Assembly (NCBI GenBank): GCA_021463165.1
Contig: JAJTWY010000004.1
Coordinates: 124,001-188,000 of the forward strand
From: Pyrinomonadaceae bacterium
GTDB lineage: Bacteria > Acidobacteriota > Blastocatellia > Pyrinomonadales > Pyrinomonadaceae
DNA length: 64,000 bases
Direction: 5' to 3'
Shown here: positions 57,472-64,000 of the stretch, piece after piece
Numbering within the stretch: the first letter of the stretch is position 1
Layout: the number at the start of each line of letters is the position of its first letter
The notes under the pieces: generated by a model
Seen by the model: the letters and a program-made list of their open reading frames with translations, nothing else
What the model was told of the DNA's origin: nothing
Database searches by the model: none
Program-made: the position numbers and the translations under genes

Positions 57472-58446
57472 TTGAGCATATTAGATAAGGTAAGACGTTG
57501 GATCGACGGCGAATCGGCCGAGCTTGTTCTCGAACAGGCCGCTCGGGATGCGCAGATAAAACCGCGAAGCAAGGCCGAGGAGTTCATCGTGAAGATCGCG
57601 CGCGAGGTCGAATCCGTGATGCAGAACGAACTCGTTCCGCTTCCGCAGGGAACTACCATTATTCCCAGCGAATACATGATATTTCTGAGCGCTGAGGATG
57701 ACAAGGAATGGCGCGGAGCCAAGCGACGCGGGCTTGAACAAGGCCTATATCACATTCTTGCCGAGCGGGCGAAAGAGATCGCGGGTAAGAAAAAACTTGA
57801 GACTCGCTCATTTGTGATCGAACTGCGGATCGATGGAACTTTGGAAAAAGGGCAGATCCGTGTGCAGCACAGCTGGGAAGATTCGGCTGGAAATAAGACG
57901 GGGATCCTTGCCCGGCCGAAGTTGGCACCTGAGGTTGAGACCAAGACACCGGTTCAGGCCAATTTTAACCCGACCATCAAGCCGCCGATAGTCGCGACGG
58001 ATCCAAACCTTCTCGTCCCGACAACGCTGGCGCCTGCAGAGTTTTCAGGATCTCGCTCCGGTTCACCGCAGCAGGCGGTTCCGATCCCGCCAAACGACTC
58101 CGAGGAGATGACTGCCGTAAAATCCCGAATGGCTGAGCTTTACAAGCTTGAGATATGGCGGGGCGGTGTGAGGCAGAATGTCATCCCTATCTATCAGAAA
58201 GAGATCGCTATCGGGCGCGGCTCGAAATCAAAACCTGTCGATATTCCGCTAACCGGGGATGTCGAGGTCAGCCGTCGGCATTTGACGCTTATGACGGATG
58301 GAGCAGGGAATTACTGGGCAGTAAACGAAGGGAAAAATCCGGCAGCGGTAAATAATTATGAGCTGCCGGCAGGACAGCGCGTAGTGGTCGCCGCCGGCGT
58401 ACCGATGAATATTTGCAGCTATATGCTCAGGATACAACCGGCCTAG
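57472..58446 (+). CDS. second DUF3662/FHA-type protein, kinase neighbour
   Basis: A 324-residue cytoplasmic protein. The N-terminus resembles the DUF3662 part of FhaA (ILDKVRRWIDGESAELVLEQ, EEFIVKIAREVESVMQNELV, YMIFLSAEDDKEWRG). A Pro-rich linker follows, then an FHA-like C-terminal domain with IGRG, EVSRRHLTL and a degenerate NPAAVN where most FHA domains have NGT. The start is TTG at 57472 after AGAGAAGAA. Its position after the kinase makes it the likely substrate or reader of that kinase, parallel to the FhaA-like protein at 48120-49124. Confidence 0.8.
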   Translation: MSILDKVRRWIDGESAELVLEQAARDAQIKPRSKAEEFIVKIAREVESVMQNELVPLPQGTTIIPSEYMIFLSAEDDKEWRGAKRRGLEQGLYHILAERAKEIAGKKKLETRSFVIELRIDGTLEKGQIRVQHSWEDSAGNKTGILARPKLAPEVETKTPVQANFNPTIKPPIVATDPNLLVPTTLAPAEFSGSRSGSPQQAVPIPPNDSEEMTAVKSRMAELYKLEIWRGGVRQNVIPIYQKEIAIGRGSKSKPVDIPLTGDVEVSRRHLTLMTDGAGNYWAVNEGKNPAAVNNYELPAGQRVVVAAGVPMNICSYMLRIQPA

Positions 58447-58447
58447 A

Positions 58448-59032
58448 TCAATTTAAGGTCGGATCGAATACCTCACGTTCGATCTGCGGAAGATACTGGC
58501 GTCTGAGCCGCTGAACCATCAACTGGGCATCACGAACACCCTCGGTCGTATCGGCCAAGTTGCTGTTTATCTGTTGCAAAAGCAATTGCAGGCTCTGCTT
58601 CTCGGCCTGGAGGACCGAACGTCGATTCTCACGAAGTTCTTCGGTTTTGGTCGTTCCTTCAAAAGCGACACTGCGGTCGATACTTTGCGGAAACGCATCT
58701 CGGTCGACTTGTGCCAGCCGTGTTCGCGTATTGCCTTGGCGTTCGACAAGTTCGACCTGAGACCGTTGAAGCACAGCAAGCCGCTCTTCGGCCTTGACCA
58801 GAAGTTCCATTGCCATCACGAGCTTCTGCTGTTTTTCATTAAGGGAATTACCGCTGATCTTTTCAAACTTTTCGATGAATGCTCTTGTGGTGGCATTCAA
58901 CGACTGGACAGAACGCGAGATCGACGACAATTCGGCCGCGATCGCGGACATCGGATCGCCGGTCGGGGCTTGTCCGAGAGCCGGTATCGCAACCAGAAGT
59001 AGTACGACAGTCAAAATGGGGGTATTTCGCAT
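58448..59032 (-). CDS. periplasmic coiled-coil protein, function unknown
   Basis: A 194-residue protein with a signal peptide (MRNTPILTVVLLLVAIPALG) followed by almost entirely helical, Gln/Glu/Arg-rich coiled coil (EKQQKLVMAMELLVKAEERL, ENRRSVLQAEKQSLQLLLQQ). The start at 59032 is chosen because it begins the signal peptide. No named family recognised. It converges on the FHA gene with one base between stops. Confidence 0.75.
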   Translation of the reverse strand: MRNTPILTVVLLLVAIPALGQAPTGDPMSAIAAELSSISRSVQSLNATTRAFIEKFEKISGNSLNEKQQKLVMAMELLVKAEERLAVLQRSQVELVERQGNTRTRLAQVDRDAFPQSIDRSVAFEGTTKTEELRENRRSVLQAEKQSLQLLLQQINSNLADTTEGVRDAQLMVQRLRRQYLPQIEREVFDPTLN

Positions 59033-59074
59033 ATTGTTTCTCCAGTGTTCAAGGAACACATTAACACAAGCAGG

Positions 59075-59569
59075 TTAGATCTGTTGCTCTAAGAATTCCT
59101 GGAATATGCTTCTATCTTTCACCATTAAGGACAGTTTCTCGACCGTAGACAGAACGCGTTCTCTGATCGCAGGCGGGTAATTGAATCGAGTAGCATTTTC
59201 ATCAAACTCCGCCTGATCGAGTAGTTGATATGAGCCGTCGGGCCAAACGAGCAGATCAATATCCAGATCGACATATTCAAGCAGGTTCGACGCGTAGGTT
59301 GGTGGCAAGTTTATGTTGCAGTAGATGTTTCGGAAGACTCCTTCCGGCTCGGAAAAGACGAAGATGTTGTACCAACGGTCGAGCCAAAAATACTCGCGAG
59401 AGACGGTGCCCTTACGGATCAGTCCGAGATCGGTGTGGCGAACGTCGTGTGAAAACCCGCCAAGGAGCACGATTCGTTCGTCGATATGCTCGATCAATTT
59501 GCATGTCCACGAACGCCTGACCGTCCGATCAAAATTCAGAGAGTTTACGGTGACCAGCTTGCTGCTCAT
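59075..59569 (-). CDS. DUF402-family protein
   Basis: A 164-residue DUF402 protein: GTVSREYFWLDRWYNIFVF, FRNIYCNINLPPTYASNLLE, VDLDIDLLVWPDGSYQLLD and DEDEF-like DQAEFDENATRF. Characterised relatives hydrolyse nucleoside di- or triphosphates or pyrophosphate bonds; the substrate here is unknown. The start ATG at 59569 gives the normal family N-terminus. It lies 37 bases after marR on the same strand, probably in one transcript. Confidence 0.82.
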   Translation of the reverse strand: MSSKLVTVNSLNFDRTVRRSWTCKLIEHIDERIVLLGGFSHDVRHTDLGLIRKGTVSREYFWLDRWYNIFVFSEPEGVFRNIYCNINLPPTYASNLLEYVDLDIDLLVWPDGSYQLLDQAEFDENATRFNYPPAIRERVLSTVEKLSLMVKDRSIFQEFLEQQI

Positions 59570-59606
59570 TGCTTGTATGGAAAAACATGGCGACACACGG
59601 CGCCGA

Positions 59607-60068
59607 TCACTGATCGTCTTGGGGAGGTTTCTGGCCGGTGTAGGTCGCACGGAGCTTTTTCAGCACCTCGTGCAGCACGAATCGATCCGTCGAAGGAAGA
59701 CCCGCTATGCATTCGGCTTCAACGTCGATCCAACGACGTTCAACATCGCCGCGGATGTGCCGGCCGCGATCGGTCAGATAGACCCGGCTTGATCGGCCGT
59801 CGCCATCATCCTTTTCCTTAGGCTTTATCAACTTTATTCTCCGGAGGCCGACAAGCATGGTGCTAACGGTAGGGGCAGAGACATTCAGGCGTTTTGCCAG
59901 ATCGACTTGGCGCAAACCGTCCTCGCGCCATAATTCGATCAGTAAGAATGTCTGACCACTGTGTAACCCGATCTCGGCCATATGCCGCTCTATCGCGGTG
60001 CGGTAAGCAACGGCTACCTTGGCAAGCAGGTAACTGATAGTGTCCTCGAAAACGATCGAATCAGTCAT
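59607..60068 (-). CDS. MarR-family transcriptional regulator
   Basis: A 153-residue winged-helix regulator: N-terminal dimerisation helices, the recognition helix-turn-helix LRQVDLAKRLNVSAPTVSTM, and the wing DDGDGRSSRVYLTDRGR. MarR proteins bind palindromic operators as dimers and release them on ligand binding or oxidation; no Cys suited for redox sensing is evident in the core. Its start faces an array of six palindromes between it and a divergent small gene, which makes that array the probable operator. Confidence 0.92.
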   Translation of the reverse strand: MTDSIVFEDTISYLLAKVAVAYRTAIERHMAEIGLHSGQTFLLIELWREDGLRQVDLAKRLNVSAPTVSTMLVGLRRIKLIKPKEKDDGDGRSSRVYLTDRGRHIRGDVERRWIDVEAECIAGLPSTDRFVLHEVLKKLRATYTGQKPPQDDQ

Positions 60069-60087
60069 AAACCCTCGGCTTCTTATC

Positions 60088-60219
60088 GGCGATCAGCATG
60101 CTAATAAGAATTGATAAGCGGCCTTATCAATAAATATTAGCACGCTAAGAATATATTATTAGCGTGCTAATAGTCTATGATTAGGATGCTAACCAACTAA
60201 TGATAGCGCGGTAACGCTT
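60088..60219. promoter_or_regulatory. six palindromic boxes at exact 22-bp spacing, probable MarR operator array
   Basis: Boxes: TCAGCATGCTAA (60093-60104), TTGATAAGCGGCCTTATCAA (60111-60130), TTAGCACGCTAA (60137-60148), TTAGCGTGCTAA (60159-60170), TTAGGATGCTAA (60181-60192) and ATAGCGCGGTAA (60203-60214). Their centres are 60098.5, 60120.5, 60142.5, 60164.5, 60186.5 and 60208.5, every 22 bp without exception. Consensus TTAGCRYGCTAA. The array fills most of the 170-base gap between marR (minus strand) and the divergent gene at 60239, so it overlaps both promoters. Confidence 0.85.
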
Positions 60220-60238
60220 TCTAAAAAAGTGGATTAAA

Positions 60239-60628
60239 ATGGATACGATGAATACCCTCGAAACCCTTAGGAATGCTAGGAATTTGCTGCTTAAACTTCA
60301 CAAAACGATGCTTGATCGAGAGCGGGAGTCATATGAGAGCCTTCACGGACCGCTTACAGCCACCGAGTTCTTAAGCTTGCTTCTTGAGGATCCGGATTTT
60401 AGTTGGCTGCGCAAGTTCTCAATGCTCATTGTCGAGATCGATGAGCTGTTTGCACAAAAGGACGGCTACGAGATCGAAATGGTTGAGGCGAGTCTGGGAA
60501 AGGTCAGGGAACTTGTGCAAATGGTTGAGCCGGATGAGTATTTCAGGGCCAAATATGAGTTTGCTATCCAGAACGTCCCCGAGGCTGCCAGTCTACATTT
60601 TGAGATCAAAACCTTGCTGCAAGGGTGA
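60239..60628 (+). CDS. small helical protein of unknown function, divergent from marR
   Basis: A 129-residue acidic, mostly helical protein (LRNARNLLLKLHKTMLDRER, LTATEFLSLLLEDPDFSW, RKFSMLIVEIDELFAQKDG). No signal peptide or membrane segment and no family I recognise. Either Met 1 (60239) or Met 4 (60248) can start it. Its promoter must lie within the six-box array, so it is the best candidate target of the MarR protein. It converges on the transaldolase gene 11 bases away. Confidence 0.78.
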   Translation: MDTMNTLETLRNARNLLLKLHKTMLDRERESYESLHGPLTATEFLSLLLEDPDFSWLRKFSMLIVEIDELFAQKDGYEIEMVEASLGKVRELVQMVEPDEYFRAKYEFAIQNVPEAASLHFEIKTLLQG

Positions 60629-60639
60629 CTTGCCGAGAT

Positions 60640-61290
60640 CTACGTTCGCCCGCTCTTTTTCCAGTCGTTAAGGAAGGCGTCGAGCCCCTTATCGGTAAGG
60701 GGATGTTTTGCGAGCTGTTGGATCACCTTGAACGGGATGGTTGCGACATCGGCTCCGGCCAGTGCGCAGTCTACAATGTGCATCGGATGGCGTATCGAGG
60801 CGGCCAGGACCTCGGTCTCGAACCCATAATTGTCATAGATCTGAACGATATCACGTATCAACTGCATCCCGTCCTGGGCAATATCATCCAGGCGTCCGAT
60901 AAATGGCGAAATATAGCTCGCTCCGGCCTTAGCGGCGAGCAGTGCCTGTGCTGCAGAAAAACAAAGTGTTACGTTAACTTTCGTGCCTTCAGATCGCAAC
61001 CGGCGGGTCGCCTTTAGACCGTCGAGTGTCAAGGGGCATTTTATGACGACATTGTCTGCGATCTTTGCAAGTTCACGGCCTTCACGAAGCATTCCTTCAG
61101 TATCGAGTGAGGTAACTTCCGCCGATACATCGCCTTCTACGATCGAACATATCTTTGCAATGTGTTCCTTGAAGTCGACATCGCCTTCCTTTGCTACAAG
61201 CGAAGGATTTGTGGTAACGCCGTCGATCAACCCGAGATCGTTGGCCTCTTTTATCTCATCAAGGTTAGCTGTATCTATAAAGAATTTCAT
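60640..61290 (-). CDS. transaldolase / fructose-6-phosphate aldolase family protein
   Basis: A 216-residue small-type transaldolase (class I aldolase fold). The N-terminus [16 protein letters not shown] and [13 protein letters not shown], the Schiff-base Lys in NVVIKCPLT, and [17 protein letters not shown] are diagnostic. Members of this size are either transaldolases of the pentose phosphate pathway or fructose-6-phosphate aldolases; sequence alone does not settle which here. Confidence 0.93.
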   Translation of the reverse strand: MKFFIDTANLDEIKEANDLGLIDGVTTNPSLVAKEGDVDFKEHIAKICSIVEGDVSAEVTSLDTEGMLREGRELAKIADNVVIKCPLTLDGLKATRRLRSEGTKVNVTLCFSAAQALLAAKAGASYISPFIGRLDDIAQDGMQLIRDIVQIYDNYGFETEVLAASIRHPMHIVDCALAGADVATIPFKVIQQLAKHPLTDKGLDAFLNDWKKSGRT

Positions 61291-61360
61291 TGTTTTATCG
61301 TAGCGGATAGCTTTCTATCAGTATTTGGGATCGGCCCTCGAACTCGGGAATATTCGTCGA

Positions 61361-61990
61361 TTAAGTTACCTTATTTGTCAACACGCCGATGCCTTCGATC
61401 TCGACTTCGCAGACATCTCCTGAGCTGAGTTTCGAAACGCCGGAGGGCGTGCCGGTTGCGATAACATCACCAGGATTCAGCGTCATCATGTTTGAGATAT
61501 ATCGTATCAGAAAGTCAACGGGGAAAACCATCTGCGAGGTTCTTCCGTCCTGCTTCACAACGCCGTTTACCCTTACAATGACGCGAATATCCGCAACATC
61601 AAGCTCCGATTCGATATGCGGTCCGATCGGGCAGAAAGTATCGAATGATTTAGCCCTTGCAAACTGTCCATCCTTTCGCTGAAGATCACGAGCAGTCACA
61701 TCATTTAGACAGGTGTAGCCGAGAATGTAATCCTTTACATTGGCCCCATCGGCTAAATCTTTACATGTCTGTGAGATAACTATCCCAAGCTCACCTTCAT
61801 GCTCAACCTGGTCTGAATATTTTGGTTTAACTATTTCCTTCCCGTCAAACACCACGGCGGAGGGCGCTTTCAAAAACAAAAGGGGTTCCTTCGGAACTTC
61901 ATTCCCAAGTTCGGCTGCATGATCTGCATAATTCCGGCCAACGCAGACGATCTTTGACGGCACGAAGTCTTTCTTTATCTCGATCTTCAT
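61361..61990 (-). CDS. fumarylacetoacetate hydrolase (FAH) family protein
   Basis: A 209-residue protein of the short FAH family: KIVCVGRNYADHAAELGNEV, PLLFLKAPSAVV, EHEGELGIVIS (metal-binding Glu residues), GYTCLNDVTARDLQ and ATGTPSGVSKL. Short members include acylpyruvate hydrolases and oxaloacetate decarboxylases; the substrate is not predictable. It stands alone, about 70 bases upstream of the transaldolase on the same strand. Confidence 0.92.
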   Translation of the reverse strand: MKIEIKKDFVPSKIVCVGRNYADHAAELGNEVPKEPLLFLKAPSAVVFDGKEIVKPKYSDQVEHEGELGIVISQTCKDLADGANVKDYILGYTCLNDVTARDLQRKDGQFARAKSFDTFCPIGPHIESELDVADIRVIVRVNGVVKQDGRTSQMVFPVDFLIRYISNMMTLNPGDVIATGTPSGVSKLSSGDVCEVEIEGIGVLTNKVT

Positions 61991-62128
61991 AACACAAATA
62001 GTATTGTCGAAGCCGCACGGGTAGGCAAGCTGGCTCGGGCCCGCACAAGCTACGGCTATCCTGTGATGAGGTTTTCAGAGGTATCGGACCGCCTAGCTCG
62101 GATCGCCGGGGGGGATAGACTATAAGAA

Positions 62129-63253
62129 TTAGGGAACGGTTTCCGATACGATCTCAGAAGTTTCGCTAACATTGCCCGTTGTGTCTGTTGCGGTAATGTA
62201 ATAGAAGTACCTTTTGCCTGATTCGACGCGAGTATCCTGGAAAGTGTTTGTTTTCAATAACTCAGGCGTAAGAACTTGCCATTTTGTTTTATCAAGTGTT
62301 TCGTCGGTCGAGCGATATATCTTGTAGCCGGCTATGTCCTTTTCAGGATTTACGGCGAAGAAGATCGAGATCGTTGTTGGTGAGGCAGCGAGTGTGATCG
62401 CCGATGGAGCAGAAGGCGCAAAATTATCTATGGGTTTGAAACGCAATACGTTGGATTCTGCACTCTCGACAGGTTCGGTCTGTACGCCCGATGAGACGGC
62501 ACGGACGAAGTAGAAATATTCCTTTCCGAATTCAAAGAATTCGTCCTCAAATTCTGTCGCAGAGATCGGAGCTTTGTTGAGGGGTGCCGCCATTTCGGCC
62601 ATTGAGTTTGAGCGATATACGTAGTACCCCAAAATGCTGGCTGGTGAAGATCCATCAATGTTCGTTGCCGGGGCTTCCCATTTTAGGTTCACTGCGTCCT
62701 GCGATGCGAGGGCAGTCAGGGAAGTCGGGCCGGCCGCGATCTTTGAGGTAGGTTCGATCAGCAAGGAATTCGAGAAACCGGCCTTCTGTCCGGTAGCATT
62801 CACAAATCTGACCGCATAGCGAAGCCTGGCTGCCTGACCGGCGAATCGAAGTGTGTCCTTATATTGGAGGGTTTTCAAGGCGAAATCAGCGTCTGTTACC
62901 GGCAGCGCAGCAATCAGTGTGCTACGATTGGCAAATTCCTCTTCCGAGAGTTGTAGGGGGGCGGTTGCGGGTTCAGCAAGACGATAGATATCAGCTCGTG
63001 CTATGTGCTGAGTATTGCCTTTGGGAGCATTCCTGGCCGGCATCCGCCAGGAAAGAATTATCTGGTTGCCCCGCTGAAATCCGCTGATCTCAGTTATCTG
63101 CACGACACGCTCGCGAGGCGGAACTGGAGCTCCCCGCTTTCCGCAGCCTTGGATACAAAGAATGGAAACGAAGAAGATCAAGAATTTCGCCCACAAAGAA
63201 CGTGGATGTTCACGCAAAAAACAGGACGGAGAAAATCTTGTAGTCAGGCCCAT
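62129..63253 (-). CDS. fibronectin type III lipoprotein
   Basis: A 374-residue predicted lipoprotein. A hydrophobic segment ends in CIQGC (lipid Cys near 36), followed by GKRGAPVPPRERV. Three FN3-like domains make up the rest (for example SWRMPARNAPKG, LKWEAPATNIDG, FFAVNPEKDIAGYKIYRS). The N-terminal region before the hydrophobic part is long for a signal peptide; a TTG at 63196 would shorten it. Role unknown, probably an outer surface or periplasmic adhesion module. Confidence 0.85.
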   Translation of the reverse strand: MGLTTRFSPSCFLREHPRSLWAKFLIFFVSILCIQGCGKRGAPVPPRERVVQITEISGFQRGNQIILSWRMPARNAPKGNTQHIARADIYRLAEPATAPLQLSEEEFANRSTLIAALPVTDADFALKTLQYKDTLRFAGQAARLRYAVRFVNATGQKAGFSNSLLIEPTSKIAAGPTSLTALASQDAVNLKWEAPATNIDGSSPASILGYYVYRSNSMAEMAAPLNKAPISATEFEDEFFEFGKEYFYFVRAVSSGVQTEPVESAESNVLRFKPIDNFAPSAPSAITLAASPTTISIFFAVNPEKDIAGYKIYRSTDETLDKTKWQVLTPELLKTNTFQDTRVESGKRYFYYITATDTTGNVSETSEIVSETVP

Positions 63254-63307
63254 TCTAAATAGCTGCCTCAGGCAATGTTCAAGCTCGGGTTCGAAAACGG
63301 AAGGCGA

Positions 63308-64000
63308 TTAGAGAATATATTGTCTTAAGTCCTGGTCCTCGATCAGGCCCGCTAGCTTTCCGTCAACGTAGCGGGAATCTATCTTCTGATGTTTTTCCCG
63401 GAGTTCGCCGCCCTCGAAGCTGATCTCCTCGAGTAATTTTTCAACGAGCGTGTGCAGCCGGCGCGCGCCTATGTTCTCGGTTGTTTTATTTATCTCCTCG
63501 GTCATCTCCGCGAGTCGATCGATCGCGTCTTCGGTAAAAGTTAATGTGATGCCTTCGGTACCAAGAAGTGCCTGATACTGCTTTATCAAGGAGTTTTTCG
63601 GCTGGACAAGAATTCGCTTCAGATCCTCGATCGTAAGTGATTCGAGTTCGACCCGGATCGGAAAGCGGCCTTGAAGTTCGGGTATCAGATCAGTTGGTTT
63701 CGAGACATGAAAGGCACCCGCCGCAATGAACAAGATATGGTCAGTTGAGATCATCCCGTGTTTTGTATTCACATTGGTTCCTTCAACGATGGGAAGAAGA
63801 TCTCGCTGGACACCTTCGCGTGATACATCCGGTCCGGTGCTGTTTTCGCGGCCGGCCACCTTGTCGATCTCGTCCAGGAAAATGATGCCGGCATTCTGGA
63901 CCCTTTCAATCGCCTTGCTCGTGATCCGTTCCATATCCACGAGGCTTTCCTGCTCATCGCGGACCATATAAGTTCGAGCTTCCGCGATGGTAAGTTTTCT
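63308..64000 (-). CDS. hslU: HslU (ClpY) ATPase subunit, C-terminal part
   Basis: The 3' part of an AAA+ unfoldase that feeds the HslV peptidase. The frame is open to the right edge, so the start lies outside. Visible parts are Walker [61 protein letters not shown], the sensor-2 [13 protein letters not shown] and the conserved C-terminus DLRQYIL, which docks into HslV. About 230 residues remain of roughly 440. The I-domain remnant at the right edge (KLTIAEAR) continues without a stop. hslV is normally just upstream. Confidence 0.96.
   Translation of the reverse strand, partial: RKLTIAEARTYMVRDEQESLVDMERITSKAIERVQNAGIIFLDEIDKVAGRENSTGPDVSREGVQRDLLPIVEGTNVNTKHGMISTDHILFIAAGAFHVSKPTDLIPELQGRFPIRVELESLTIEDLKRILVQPKNSLIKQYQALLGTEGITLTFTEDAIDRLAEMTEEINKTTENIGARRLHTLVEKLLEEISFEGGELREKHQKIDSRYVDGKLAGLIEDQDLRQYIL

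Noticed and set aside
60088..60219. plasmid-type iterons or replication origin
   Set aside because: The 22-bp spacing fits iterons, but no Rep, DnaA box cluster or partition gene is near, and the neighbours are chromosomal; a MarR operator explains it better.

Overview
The window looks like a chromosomal segment of a Gram-negative-type bacterium of mid GC content, most probably an acidobacterium (Blastocatellia-like). I infer this from the gene style: a VWFA-related secreted protein of the kind common in Acidobacteriota, several Ser/Thr kinases, FHA and PP2C proteins, NtrY/NtrX-like signalling, and long secreted metalloproteases. No 16S rRNA or other decisive marker lies in the window, so the placement is an inference. 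Nearly every base is accounted for by densely packed genes. There is no prophage, IS transposase or CRISPR array.

Layout. (1) 1-7630: the end of a division and cell-wall (dcw) cluster, murD(partial)-ftsW-murG-murC-ftsQ-ftsA-ftsZ, closed by a terminator. (2) 7.6-19.1 kb: pdxA, a REC-domain protein with a long acidic tail, valS, nadC, a CPBP membrane protease, an NtrY/NtrX-like two-component pair and a CapA-like lipoprotein. (3) 19.1-26.7 kb, minus strand: a secreted M3 peptidase, a small molybdopterin-domain-like secreted protein, a REP-like inverted-repeat element, a large secreted zinc metalloprotease, tRNA-Arg(ACG) and a VWFA protein. (4) 26.9-34.8 kb: a zinc-ribbon membrane protein coupled to a Ser/Thr kinase, TPR proteins, and an ECF sigma/anti-sigma pair on the minus strand. 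(5) 34.9-42.1 kb, minus strand: an ATP-grasp enzyme with a histone-like tail, a coiled-coil protein with PspA, BrkB, a LURP-one-like protein, alanine racemase and a carboxyltransferase. (6) 42.1-49.1 kb: a TrmH-type methyltransferase, then a minus-strand operon FhaA-like/PBP/SEDS/PP2C. (7) 49.4-54.9 kb: a minor pseudopilin operon ending in a 1072-residue PilX-like protein. (8) 55-58.4 kb: a 144-bp tandem repeat, then a kinase with an SH3-like tail and a second FHA-type protein. (9) 58.4-64 kb: small envelope and metabolic genes, including a MarR regulator facing a six-box palindromic operator array, a transaldolase, an FAH-family enzyme, an FN3 lipoprotein and the 3' part of hslU.

How the genes fit together. 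The dominant theme is the cell envelope: septal peptidoglycan synthesis (dcw cluster), a second SEDS/PBP pair packaged with FHA and PP2C proteins as in the actinobacterial pknAB-pbpA-rodA-pstP-fhaAB locus, two membrane Ser/Thr kinases that could act in the same phosphosignalling circuit, alanine racemase, PspA and an ECF sigma factor. The most unusual DNA features are the six palindromes at an exact 22-bp period between marR and a divergent unknown gene (60088-60219), the 144-bp tandem repeat (55487-55822) and the nested palindromic element at 22157-22293.
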